64,000 nt of DNA from Chenopodium formosanum (lineage: Eukaryota; Streptophyta; Magnoliopsida; Caryophyllales; Amaranthaceae). Below are positions 1 to 13,671 of the stretch, in pieces (position 1 is the first letter of the stretch; every line of letters starts with the position of its first letter). The DNA is taken from the NCBI GenBank assembly GCA_024500155.1, contig CM044858.1:24415795-24479794 (forward strand), written 5' to 3'. The translations under genes and the position numbers were made by a program. Under the pieces are notes generated by a model that was given only the letters and a program-made list of their open reading frames with translations, was not told where the DNA came from and searched no databases.

Positions 1-2889
1 TTGAATGTGTTTGACTTTCATTGACTCAATTAGCATTGAGAAATGCAATTGACTTTCGTTGGATTCAAAAAGCTTTGTTTGAATGTGTTTGACTTTCATT
101 TGACTCAATTAGCTTTGTTGAAAGTGTTTGACTTTCATTTGACTCAATTAGCATTGTGGAATGCAATTGACTTTCATTTGATTCAAAAAGCTTTGTTTGA
201 ATGTGTTTGACTTTCATTTGGCTCAATTAGCTTAGTTGAATGGGTTTGACTTTCATTTGACTCAATTAGCATTGTGGAATGCAATGAACTTTCATTTGAT
301 TCAAAAAGCTTTGTTTGAATCTATTTGACTTTCATTTGATTCTAAAAGCTTTGTTGAAAGTGTTTGACTTTCATTCGACTTAATTAGCTTAGTTGAATGC
401 ATTTGACTTTCATTTGATTCAAAAAGCTTGATTTGAATGTGTTTGAGTTTCGTTTGACTCAATTAGCATTGTTCCTTGTGTTTGACTTTCATTTGACTCA
501 ATTAGCATTGTGGAATGCAATTGACTTTCATTTGACTCAATTAGCATTGTGAAAAGCAATTGACTTTCATTTGATTCAAAAAGCTTTGTTTGAATGTATT
601 TGACTTTCATTTGATTCTAAAAGCTTTGTTGAAAGTGTTTGACTTTCATTTGACTCAATTAGCTTTGTTAAATGCATTTGACTTTCATTTGATTCAAAAA
701 GCTTTGTTTGAATGTGTTTAACTTTAATTTGACTCAATTAGCTTTGATGAATGTGTTTGACTTTCATTTGACTCAATTAGAATTGTGGAATGGAATTGAC
801 TTTCATTTGATTCAAAATGCTTTGTTTGAATGTATTTGACTTTCATTTGATTCTCAAAGCTTTTTTGAAAGTGTTTGACTTTCATTTGACTCAATTAGAT
901 TTGTTGAATGCGTTTGACTTTCATCTTATTATAAAAGCTTTGTTTGAATGTGTTTGACTTTAAGCTGACTAAATTAGCTTTATTGAATGTGTTTCACTTT
1001 CATTTGACTCAATTAGCATTGGGAAATGCAATTGAATTTCATTTGATTCAAAAAGCTTTGTTTGAATGTGTTTGACTTTCATTTGACTCAATTAGCATTG
1101 TGGAATCCAATTGACTTTCATTTAGTTCAAAAAGCTTTGTTTGAACGGATTTGACTTTCATTTGAATCTAAAAGCTTTGTTGAAAGTGTTTGACTTTCAT
1201 TTGACTCAATTAGCTTTGTCGAATGAATTTGACTTTCATTTGATTCAAAAAGCTTTGTTTGAATGTGTTTGACTTTCATTTGACTCAATTAGCTTCGTTG
1301 AATGTGTTTGACTTTCATTTGGCTCAATTAGCATTGTGAATGCAATTGACTTTCATTTGATTCAAAAAGCTTTGTTTGAATGTATTTGACTTTCATTTGA
1401 CTCAATTAGCTTTGTTAAATGGGTTTGACTTTCATTTGACTCAATTAGCCTTGTGGAATGCAATGAACTTTCATTTGATTCAAAAAAGCTTTGTTTGAAT
1501 TTGTTTGACTTTCTTTTGACTCTATTAGCATTGTGGAATGCAATTGACTTTCATTTGATTCCAAAAGCGTTGTTTGAATCTATTTGACTTTCATTTGATT
1601 CTAAAAGCTTTGATGAAAGTGTTTGACTTTAATTTGACTCCGTTAGCTTAGTTGAATGCATTTGACTTTAATTTTTTTCCAAAAGCTTTGTTTGAATGTG
1701 TTTGACTTTTGTTTGACTCAATTAGCTTTGTTGAATGTGTTTGTCTTTGATTTGACTTAATTAGCATTGTGGAATGCAATTGACTTTCATCTGATTCAAA
1801 AAGCTTTGTTTGAATTTATTTGACTTTCATTTGATTCTAAAAGCGTTGTTGAAAGTGTTTGACTTTCATTTGACTCAGTTAGCTTAGTTGAATGCATTTG
1901 ACTTTCATTTTATTCAAAAAGCTTTGTTTGAATGTGTTTGACTTTCGTTTGACTCAATTAGCTTTGTTGATTGTGTTTCACTTTAATTTGACTCAATTAG
2001 CATTGTGTAATGCAATTGACTTTCATTTGATTCAAAAAGCTTTGTTTGAATGTGTTTGAGTTTCGTTTGACTCAATTAGCTTTGTTGATTGTGTTTGACT
2101 TTCATTTGACTCAATTAGCATTGTGGAATGCAATTGATTTTCATTTGACTCAATTAGCATTGTGAAAAGCAATTGACTTTCATTTAATTCAAAAAGCTTT
2201 GTTTGAATGTGTTTAACTTTCATTTGACTCAATTAGCTTTGTTGAATGTGTTTGACTTTCATTTGATTCAATTAGCACTTTGGAATGCAATTGACTTTCA
2301 TTTAATTCAAAACGCTTTGTTTGAATGTATTTGACTTTCATTTGATTCTCAAAGCTTTTTGAAAGTGTTTGACTTTCATTTGACTCATTAAGCTTTGTTG
2401 AATGCATTTGACTTTCATTTATTTCAAAAAGCTTTGTTTGAATGTGTTTAACTTTCATTTGACTCAATTAGCTTTGTTAAATTTGTTTGACTTTCATTTG
2501 ACTCTATTAGCATTGTGGAATGCAATTGACTTTCATTTGATTCAAAAAGCTTTGTTTGAATGTGTTTAACTTTCATTTGACTCAATTAGCTTTGTTAAAT
2601 GTGTTTGACTTTCATTTGATTCAATTAGCACTTGTTGAATGCGTTTGACTTTCATTTTATTCAAAATGCTTTGTTTGAATGTGTTTGACTTTAAGTTGAC
2701 TAAATTAGCTTTGTTGAATGTGTTTGACTTTCATTTGACCCAATTAGCATTGTGGAATGCAATGAACTTTCATTTGATTCAAAAAGCTTTGTTTGAATGT
2801 ATTTGACTCTTATTTGATTCTAAAAGCTTTGTTGAAAGTGTTTGACTTTCATTCGACTTAATTAGCTTAGTTGAATGCATTTGACTTTC

Positions 2890-5800
2890 ATTTGATTCAA
2901 AAAGCTTTGTTTGAATGTATTTGACTTTCATTTGATTCTAAAAGCTTTGTTGAAAGTGTTTGACTTTCATTTGACTCAATTAGCTTTGTTTAATGCATTT
3001 GACTTTCATTTGATTAAAAAAGCTTTGTTTGAATGTGTTTGACTTTCATTTGACTCAATTAGCTTAGTTGAATGGGTTTGACTTTCATTTGACCCAATTA
3101 GCATTGGGAAATGCAATTGACTTTCATTTGATTCAAACAGCTTTGTTTGAATGTATTTGACTTTCATTTGATTCCAAAAGCTTTGTTGAAAGTGTTTGAC
3201 TTTCATTTGACTCAATTAGATTTGTTGAATGCGTTTGACTTTCATTTTATTCAAAAAGCTTTGTTTGAATGTGTTTGACTTTAAGTTGACTAAATTAGCT
3301 TTGTTGAATGTGTTTGACTTTCATTTGACTCAATTAGCATTGGGAAATGCAATTGACTTTCATTTGATTCAAAAAGCTTTGTTTGAATGTATTTGAATTT
3401 CATTTGATTCTAAAAGCTTTGTGGAAAGTGTTTGACTTTCATTTGACTCAATTAGATTTGTTAATTGCGTTTGACTTTCATTTTATTCAAAAAGCTTTGT
3501 TTGAATGTGTTTCACTTTAAGTTGACTAAATTAGCTTTGTTGAATGTGTTTGACTTTCATTTGACTCAATTAGCATTGGGAAATGCAATTGACTTTCATT
3601 GGATTCAAAAAGCTTTGTTTGAATGTGTTTGACTTTCATTTGACTCAATTAGCTTTGTTGAAAGTGTTTGACTTTCATTTGACTCAATTAGCATTGTGGA
3701 ATGCAATTGAGTTTCATTTGATTCAAAAAGCTTTGTTTGAATGTGTTTGACTTTCATTTGGCTCAATTAGCTTAGTTGAATGGGTTTGACTTTCATTTGA
3801 CTCAATTTGCATTGTGGAATGCAATGAAATTTCATTTGATTCAAAAAGCTTTGTTTTAATGTATTTGACTTTCATTTGATTCTAAAAGCTTTGTTGAAAG
3901 TGTTTGACTTTCGTTCGACTTAATTAGCTTAGTTGAATGCATTTGACTTTCATTTGATTCAAAAAGATTTGTTTGAATGTGTTTGAGTTTCGTTTGACTC
4001 AATTAGCTTTGTTGATTGTGTATGACTTTCATTTGACTCAATTAGCATTGTGGAATGCAATTGACTTTCATTTGACTCAATTAGCATTGTGAAAAGCAAT
4101 TGACTTTCATTTGATTCAAAAAGCTTTGTTTGAATGTATTTGACTTTCATTTGATTCTAAAAGCTTTTTGAAAGTGTTTGACTTTCATTTGACTCATTAA
4201 GCTTTGTTGAATGCATTTGACTTTCATTTCATTCAAAAAGCTTTGTTTGAATGTTTTTAACTTTCATTTGACTCAATTAGCTTTGTTGAATGTGTTTGAC
4301 TTTCATTTGACTCAATTAGCATTGTGGAATGCAATTGACTTTCATTTGACTCAATTAGCATTGTGAAAAGCAATTGACTTTCATTTGATTCAAAAAGCTT
4401 TATTTGAATGTATTTGACTTTCATTTGATTCTAAAAGCTTTGTTGAAAGTGTTTGACTTTCATTTGACTCAATTAGATTTGTTGAATGCGTTTGACTTTT
4501 ATTTTATTCAAAAAGCTTTGTTTGAATGTGTTTGACTTTAAGTTGACTAAATTAGCTTTGTTGAATGCGTTTGACTTTCATTTGACTCAATTAGCATTGG
4601 GAAATGCAATTGACTTTCATTTGATTCAAAAAGCTTTGTTTGAATGTATTTGACTTTCATTTGATTCTAAAAGCTTTGTTGAAAGTGTTTGACTTTCATT
4701 TGACTCAATTAGATTTGTTGAATGCGTTTGACTTTCATTTTATTCAAAAAGCTTTGTTTGAATGTGTTTGACTTTAAGTTGACTAAATTAGCTTTGTTGA
4801 ATGTGTTTGACTTTCATTTGACTCAATTAGCATTGGGAAATGCAATTGACTTTCATTGGATTCAAAAAGCTTTGTTTGAATGTGTTTGAATTTCATTTGA
4901 TTCTTAAAGCTTTGTTGAAAGTGTTTGACTTTCATTTGACTCAATTAGATTGGTTGAATGCGTTTGACTTTCATTTTATTCAAAAAGCTTTGTTTGAATG
5001 TGTTTGACTTTAAGTTGACTAAATTAGCTTTGTTGAATGTGTTTGACTTTCATTTGACCCAATTAGCATTGGGAAATGCAATTGACTTTCATTGGATTCA
5101 AAAAGCTTTGTTTGAATGTGTTTGACTTTCATTTGACTCAATTAGCTTTGTTGAAAGTGTTTGACTTTCATTTGACTCAATTAGCATTGTGGAATGCAAT
5201 TGAGTTTCATTTGATTCAAAAAGCTTTGTCTGAATGTGTTTGACTTTCATTTGGCTCAATTAGCTTAGTTGAATGGGTTTGACTTTCATTTGACTCAATT
5301 AGCATTGTGGAATGCAATGAACTTTCATTTGATTCAAAAAGCTTTGTTTTAATGTATTTGACTTTCATTTGATTCTAAAAGCTTTGTTGAAAGTGTTTGA
5401 CTTTCGTTCGACTTAATTAGCTTAGTTGAATGCATTTGACTTTTATTTGATTCAAAAAGCTTTGTTTGAATGTGTTTGAGTTTCGTTTGACTCAATTAGC
5501 TTTGTTGATTGTGTTTGACTTTCATTTGACTCAATTAGCATTGTGGAATGCAATTGACTTTCATTTGACTCAATTAGCATTGTGAAAAGCAATTGACTTT
5601 CATTTGATTCAAAAAGCTTTATTTTAATGTATTTGACTTTCATTTGATTCTAAAAGCTTTGTTGAAATTGTTTGACTCTCATTTGACTCATTTAGCATTG
5701 TTGAATGCATTTGACTTTCCTTTATTTCAAAAAGCTTTGTTTGAATGTGTTTAACTTTCATTTGACTCAATTAGCTTTGTTGAATTTGTTTGACTTTCAT

Positions 5801-8800
5801 TTGACTCTATTAGCATTGTGGAATGCAATTGACTTTCATTTGATTCAAAAAGCTTTGTTTGAATGTATTTGACTTTCATTTGATTCTAAAAGCTTTGTTG
5901 AAAGTGTTTGACTTCCATTTGACTCAATTAGATTTGTTGAATGCGTTTGACTTTCATTTTATTCAAAAAGCTTTGTTTGAATGTGTTTGACTTTAAGTTG
6001 ACTAAATTAGCTTTGTTGAATGTGTTTGACTTTCATTTGACTCAATTAGCATTGGGAAATGCAATTGACTTTCACTTGATTCAAAAAGCTTTGTTTGAAT
6101 GTATTTGACTTTCATTTGATTCTAAAAGCTTTGTTGAAAGTGTTTGACTTTCATTTGACTCAATTAGATTGGTTGAATGCGTTTGACTTTCATTTTGTTC
6201 AAAAAGCTTTGTTTGAATGTGTTTGACTTTAAGTTGACTAAATTAGCTTTGTTGAATGTGTTTGACTTTCATTTGACTCAATTAGCATTGGGAAATGCAA
6301 TTAACTTTCATTGGATTCAAAAAGCTTTGTTTGAATGTGTTTGACTTTCATTTGACTCAATTAGCTTTGTTGAAAGTGTTTGACTTTCATTTGACTCAAT
6401 TAGCATTGTGGAATGCAATTGACTTTCATTTGATTCAAAAAGCTTTGTTTGAATGTGTTTGACTTTAAGTTGACTAAATTAGCTTTCTTGATTGTGTTTG
6501 ACTTTCATTTGACCCAATTAGCATTGTGGAATGCAATGAACTTTCATTTGATTCAAAAAGCTTTGTTTGAATGTATTTGACTTTCATTTGATTCTAAAAG
6601 CTTTGTTGAAAGTGTTTGACTTTCATTTGACTCAATTAGCTTTGTTTAATGCATTTGACTTTCATTTGATTAAAAAAGCTTTGTTTGAATGTGTTTGACT
6701 TTCATTTGACTCAATTAGCTTAGTTGAATGGGTTTGACTTTCATTTGACCCAATTAGCATTGGGAAATGCAATTGACTTTCATTTGATTCAAACAGCTTT
6801 GTTTGAATGTATTTGACTTTCATTTGATTCCAAAAGCTTTGTTGAAAGTGTTTGACTTTCATTTGACTCAATTAGATTTGTTGAATGCGTTTGACTTTCA
6901 TTTTATTCAAAAAGCTTTGTTTGAATGTGTTTGACTTTAAGTTGACTAAATTAGCTTTGTTGAATGTGTTTGACTTTCATTTGACTCAATTAGCATTGGG
7001 AAATGCAATTGACTTTCATTTGATTCAAAAAGCTTTGTTTGAATGTATTTGAATTTCATTTGATTCTAAAAGCTTTGTGGAAAGTGTTTGACTTTCATTT
7101 GACTCAATTAGATTTGTTAATTGCGTTTGACTTTCATTTTATTCAAAAAGCTTTGTTTGAATGTGTTTCACTTTAAGTTGACTAAATTAGCTTTGTTGAA
7201 TGTGTTTGACTTTCATTTGACTCAATTAGCATTGGGAAATGCAATTGACTTTCATTGGATTCAAAAAGCTTTGTTTGAATGTGTTTGACTTTCATTTGAC
7301 TCAATTAGCTTTGTTGAAAGTGTTTGACTTTCATTTGACTCAATTAGCATTGTGGAATGCAATTGAGTTTCATTTGATTCAAAAAGCTTTGTTTGAATGT
7401 GTTTGACTTTCATTTGGCTCAATTAGCTTAGTTGAATGGGTTTGACTTTCATTTGACTCAATTTGCATTGTGGAATGCAATGAAATTTCATTTGATTCAA
7501 AAAGCTTTGTTTTAATGTATTTGACTTTCATTTGATTCTAAAAGCTTTGTTGAAAGTGTTTGACTTTCGTTCGACTTAATTAGCTTAGTTGAATGCATTT
7601 GACTTTCATTTGACTCAATTTGCATTGTGGAATGCAATGAAATTTCATTTGATTCAAAAAGCTTTGTTTTAATGTATTTGACTTTCATTTGATTCTAAAA
7701 GCTTTGTTGAAAGTGTTTGACTTTCGTTCGACTTAATTAGCTTAGTTGAATGCATTTGACTTTCATTTGATTCAAAAAGATTTGTTTGAATGTGTTTGAG
7801 TTTCGTTTGACTCAATTAGCTTTGTTGATTGTGTATGACTTTCATTTGACTCAATTAGCATTGTGGAATGCAATTGACTTTCATTTGACTCAATTAGCAT
7901 TGTGAAAAGCAATTGACTTTCATTTGATTCAAAAAGCTTTGTTTGAATGTATTTGACTTTCATTTGATTCTAAAAGCTTTTTGAAAGTGTTTGACTTTCA
8001 TTTGACTCATTAAGCTTTGTTGAATGCATTTGACTTTCATTTCATTCAAAAAGCTTTGTTTGAATGTTTTTAACTTTCATTTGACTCAATTAGCTTTGTT
8101 GAATGTGTTTGACTTTCATTTGACTCAATTAGCATTGTGGAATGCAATTGACTTTCATTTGACTCAATTAGCATTGTGAAAAGCAATTGACTTTCATTTG
8201 ATTCAAAAAGCTTTATTTGAATGTATTTGACTTTCATTTGATTCTAAAAGCTTTGTTGAAAGTGTTTGACTTTCATTTGACTCAATTAGATTTGTTGAAT
8301 GCGTTTGACTTTTATTTTATTCAAAAAGCTTTGTTTGAATGTGTTTGACTTTAAGTTGACTAAATTAGCTTTGTTGAATGCGTTTGACTTTCATTTGACT
8401 CAATTAGCATTGGGAAATGCAATTGACTTTCATTTGATTCAAAAAGCTTTGTTTGAATGTATTTGACTTTCATTTGATTCTAAAAGCTTTGTTGAAAGTG
8501 TTTGACTTTCATTTGACTCAATTAGATTTGTTGAATGCGTTTGACTTTCATTTTATTCAAAAAGCTTTGTTTGAATGTGTTTGACTTTAAGTTGACTAAA
8601 TTAGCTTTGTTGAATGTGTTTGACTTTCATTTGACTCAATTAGCATTGGGAAATGCAATTGACTTTCATTGGATTCAAAAAGCTTTGTTTGAATGTGTTT
8701 GAATTTCATTTGATTCTTAAAGCTTTGTTGAAAGTGTTTGACTTTCATTTGACTCAATTAGATTGGTTGAATGCGTTTGACTTTCATTTTATTCAAAAAG

Positions 8801-10360
8801 CTTTGTTTGAATGTGTTTGACTTTAAGTTGACTAAATTAGCTTTGTTGAATGTGTTTGACTTTCATTTGACCCAATTAGCATTGGGAAATGCAATTGACT
8901 TTCATTGGATTCAAAAAGCTTTGTTTGAATGTGTTTGACTTTCATTTGACTCAATTAGCTTTGTTGAAAGTGTTTGACTTTCATTTGACTCAATTAGCAT
9001 TGTGGAATGCAATTGAGTTTCATTTGATTCAAAAAGCTTTGTCTGAATGTGTTTGACTTTCATTTGGCTCAATTAGCTTAGTTGAATGGGTTTGACTTTC
9101 ATTTGACTCAATTAGCATTGTGGAATGCAATGAACTTTCATTTGATTCAAAAAGCTTTGTTTTAATGTATTTGACTTTCATTTGATTCTAAAAGCTTTGT
9201 TGAAAGTGTTTGACTTTCGTTCGACTTAATTAGCTTAGTTGAATGCATTTGACTTTTATTTGATTCAAAAAGCTTTGTTTGAATGTGTTTGAGTTTCGTT
9301 TGACTCAATTAGCTTTGTTGATTGTGTTTGACTTTCATTTGACTCAATTAGCATTGTGGAATGCAATTGACTTTCATTTGACTCAATTAGCATTGTGAAA
9401 AGCAATTGACTTTCATTTGATTCAAAAAGCTTTATTTTAATGTATTTGACTTTCATTTGATTCTAAAAGCTTTGTTGAAATTGTTTGACTCTCATTTGAC
9501 TCATTTAGCATTGTTGAATGCATTTGACTTTCCTTTATTTCAAAAAGCTTTGTTTGAATGTGTTTAACTTTCATTTGACTCAATTAGCTTTGTTGAATTT
9601 GTTTGACTTTCATTTGACTCTATTAGCATTGTGGAATGCAATTGACTTTCATTTGATTCAAAAAGCTTTGTTTGAATGTATTTGACTTTCATTTGATTCT
9701 AAAAGCTTTGTTGAAAGTGTTTGACTTTCATTTGACTCAATTAGATTTGTTGAATGCGTTTGACTTTCATTTTATTCAAAAAGCTTTGTTTGAATGTGTT
9801 TGACTTTAAGTTGACTAAATTAGCTTTGTTGAATGTGTTTGACTTTCATTTGACTCAATTAGCATTGGGAAATGCAATTGACTTTCACTTGATTCAAAAA
9901 GCTTTGTTTGAATGTATTTGACTTTCATTTGATTCTAAAAGCTTTGTTGAAAGTGTTTGACTTTCATTTGACTCAATTAGATTGGTTGAATGCGTTTGAC
10001 TTTCATTTTGTTCAAAAAGCTTTGTTTGAATGTGTTTGACTTTAAGTTGACTAAATTAGCTTTGTTGAATGTGTTTGACTTTCATTTGACTCAATTAGCA
10101 TTGGGAAATGCAATTAACTTTCATTGGATTCAAAAAGCTTTGTTTGAATGTGTTTGACTTTCATTTGACTCAATTAGCTTTGTTGAAAGTGTTTGACTTT
10201 CATTTGACTCAATTAGCATTGTGGAATGCAATTGACTTTCATTTGATTCAAAAAGCTTTGTTTGAATGTGTTTGACTTTAAGTTGACTAAATTAGCTTTC
10301 TTGATTGTGTTTGACTTTCATTTGACCCAATTAGCATTGTGGAATGCAATGAACTTTCAT
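2890..10360. repeat. Tandem segmental duplication of about 3.7 kb inside the satellite
   Basis: Copy 1 spans about 2890-6545 and copy 2 about 6546-10360. Diagnostic variants recur at a constant offset of 3656 bp (for example the GATTAAAAAAGC variant at about 3013 and 6669). After a nested 157-bp duplication in copy 2 the offset becomes 3813 bp (for example 5452 against 9265). In the stretches compared by eye the two copies were identical, which suggests a recent unequal crossover. 3656 bp corresponds to about 93 monomers, so monomer register is kept. Boundaries are good to about one monomer. Confidence 0.88.
7461..7774. repeat. Nested four-monomer (157-bp) tandem duplication
   Basis: The rare variant ATTTGCATTG followed by GCAATGAAATTTC begins at 7461 and again at 7618, exactly 157 bp later (39+40+39+39). 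The corresponding place in the sister 3.7-kb block (near 3805) holds it once. This event therefore postdates the larger duplication. Confidence 0.88.
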
Positions 10361-13300
10361 TTGATTCAAAAAGCTTTGTTTGAATGTATTTGACTTTCAT
10401 TTGATTCTAAAAGCTTTGTTGAAAGTGTTTGACTTTCATTCGACTTAATTAGCTTAGTTGAATGCATTTGACTTTCAATTGAATCAAAAAGCTTCGTTTG
10501 AATGTGTTTGAGTTTCGTTTGACTCAATTAGCTTTGTTGCTTGTGTTTGACTTTCATTTGACTCAATTAGCATATTGGAATGCAATTGACTTTCATTTGA
10601 CTCAATTAGCATTGTGAAAAGCAATTGAATTTCATTTGATTCAAAAAGCTTTGTTTGAATGTATTTGACTTTCATTTGATTCTAAAAGCTTTGTTGAATG
10701 CATTTCAATTTCATTTATTTCAAAAAGCTTTGTTTGAATGTGTTTAACTTTCATTTGACTCAATTAGCTTTGTTGAATTTGTTTGACTTTCATTTGACTC
10801 TATTAGCATTGTGGAATGCAATTGACTTTCATTTGATTCTAAAAGCTTTGTAGAAAGTGTTTGACTTTCATTTAACTCAATTAGATTTGTTGAATGCAAT
10901 TGACTTTCATTTGACTCAATTAGATTTGTGGAATGCAATTGACTTTTATTTAATTAAAAAAGCTTTGTTTGAATGTATTTGACTTTCATTTGATTCAAAA
11001 ATCTTTGTTTGAATGTGTTTAACTTTAATTTGACTCAATTAGCGTTGATGAATGTGTTTGACTTTCATTTGACTTAATTAGCATTGTGGAATGCAGTTGA
11101 CTTTCTTCTGATTCAAAAAGCTTTATTTGAATGTATTTGACTTTCATTTGATTCTAAAAGCTTTGTTGAAAGTGTTTGACTTTCATTTGACTCAGTTAGC
11201 TTAGTTGAATGCATTTGACTTTCATTTTATTCAAAAAGCTTCGTTTGAATATGTTTGACTTTTGTTTGACTCAATTAGCTTTGTTGAATGGGTTTGACTT
11301 TCATTTGACTCAATTTGCATTGTGGAATGCAATGAAATTTCATTTGATTCAAATAGCTTTGTTTTAATGTATTTGACTTTCATTTGATTCTAAAAGCTTT
11401 GTTGAAAGTGTTTGACTTTCATTTGACTTAATTAGCATTGTGGAATGCAATTGACTTTCATCTTATTCAAAAGCTTTGTTTGAATGTATTTGACTTTCAT
11501 TTGATTCTAAATGCTTTGTTGAAAGTGTTTGACTTTCATTTGACTCAGTTAGCTTAGTTGAATGCATTTGACTTTCTTTTTATTTAAAAAGCTTTGTTTG
11601 AATGTGTTTGACTTTTATTTGACTCAATTAGCTTTATTGATTGTGTTTGACTTTCATTTGACTTAATTAGCACTGTGGAATGCAATTGTCTTTCATCTGA
11701 TTCAAAAAGCTTTGTTTGAATGTATTTGACTTTCATTTGATTCTAAAAGCTTTGTTCAAAGTGTTTGACTTTCATTTGACTCAATTTCTTAGTTGAATGC
11801 ATTTGACTTTCATTTGATTCAAAAAGCTTTGTTTGAATGTGTTTGACTTTCGTTTGACTCAATTAGCTTTTGTTGATTGTGTTTGACTTTAATTTGACTC
11901 AATTAGCATTGTGTAATGCAAATGACTTTCATTTGATTCAAAAAGCTTTGTTTGAATGTATTTGACTTTCATTCGATTCTAAAAGCTTTGTTGAAAGTGT
12001 TGACTTTCATTTGACTTAATTAGCTTTGTTGAATGTGTTTGACATTCATTTGACTCAATTAGCATTGTCGAATGCAATTGACTTTCATTTGATTCAAAAA
12101 GCTTTGTTTGACTGTGTTTGACTTTCATTTGATTCTAAAAGCTTTGTTGAAAGTGTTTGACTTTCATTTGACTAAATTAGCTTTGTTGAATGTGTTTGAT
12201 TTTCATTTGATTAATTTAGCACTGTGGAATGCAATTGACTTTCATTTGATTCAAAAAGTTTAGTTTGAATGTATTTGACTTTCATTTGATTCTAAAAGAT
12301 TTGTTGAAAGTGTTTGACTTTCATTTGACTCAATTAGCTTAGTTGAATGCATTTGACTTTTATATGATTCAAAAAGCTTTGTTTGAATGTGTTTGAATTT
12401 CAGTTGACTCAATTAGCTTTGTTGATTGTGTTTGACTTTCATTTGACCGAATTTGAATTATGGAATGCAATTGACTTTTATTTGATTCAAAAAGCTTTGT
12501 TTGAATGTATTTAACTTTCATTTGATTCTAAAAGCGTTGTGGAAAGTGTTTGACTTTCATTTGACTCAATTAGCTTTGTTAAATGCATTTGACTTTCATT
12601 TGATTCAAAAAGCTTTGTTTTGAATGTGTTTAACTTTAATTTGACTCAATTAGCTTTGATGAATGTGTTTGACTTTCATTTGACTCAATTAGAATTGTGG
12701 AATGCAATTGACTTTCATTTGATTCAAAAAGCTTTGTTTGAATGTATTTGACTTTCATTTGATTCTCAAAGCTTTTTTGAAAGTTTTTGACTTTCATTTG
12801 ACTCAATTAGATTTGTTGAATGCGTTTGACTTTCATCTTATTAAAAAAGCTTTGTTTGAATGTGTTTGACTTTAAGTTGACTAAATTAGCTTTGTTGAAT
12901 GTGTTTGACTTTCATTTGACTCAATTAGCATTGGGAAATGCAATTGAATTTCATTTGATTCAAAAAGCTTTGTTTGAATGTGTTTGACTTTCATTTGACT
13001 CAATTAGCTTTGTTGAAAGTGTTTGACTTTCATTTGACTCAATTAGCATTGTGGAATCCAATTGACTTTCATTTAGTTCAAAAAGCTTTGTTTGAACGGA
13101 TTTGACTTTCATTTGAATCTAAAAGCTTTGTTGAAAGTGTTTGACTTTCATTTGACTCAATTAGCTTTGTTGAATGAATTTGACTTTCATTTGATTCAAA
13201 AAGCTTTGTTTGAATGTGTTTGACTTTAATTTGACTCAATTAGCTTCGTTGAATGTGTTTGACTTTCTTTTGACTCAATTAGTATTGTGAATGCAATTGA

Positions 13301-13629
13301 CTTTCATTTGATTCAAAAAGCTTTGTTTGAATGTATTTGACTTTCATTTGACTCAATTAGCTTTGTTAAATGGGTTTGACTTTCATTTGACTCAATTAGC
13401 CTTGTGGAATGCAATGAACTTTCATTTGATTCAAAAAAGCTTTGTTTGAATTTGTTTGACTTTCATTTGACTCTATTAGCATTGTGGAATGCAATTGACT
13501 TTCATTTGATTCCAAAAGCTTTGTTTGAATCTATTTCACTTTCAATTGATTCTAAAAGCTTTGATGAAAGTGTTTGACTTTAATTTGACTCAGTTAGCTT
13601 AGTTGAATGCATTTGACTTTAATTTTTTT

Positions 13630-13671
13630 CCCCCTGGTACCTCCGAACACTTACGTTTCGAAGGGACCCCC
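13630..13671. other. GC-rich non-satellite island inserted in a monomer
   Basis: Paralogous monomers near 1670, 36690 and 51610 read a T-run, CC, then AAAAGC. Here the CC is replaced by five C, a 32-bp unique core, and five more C, a net gain of 40 bp. The core begins TGGTACCTCCGAA and ends TTCGAAGGGA. The segments GGTACCTCCGAA and TTCGAAGGGACC are imperfect inverted repeats (10 of 12 positions pair) around a short loop. GC content is far above that of the array. It could be a tiny transposon remnant or footprint, filler DNA from break repair, or a sequencing or assembly artefact. I do not recognise it. Confidence 0.8.
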
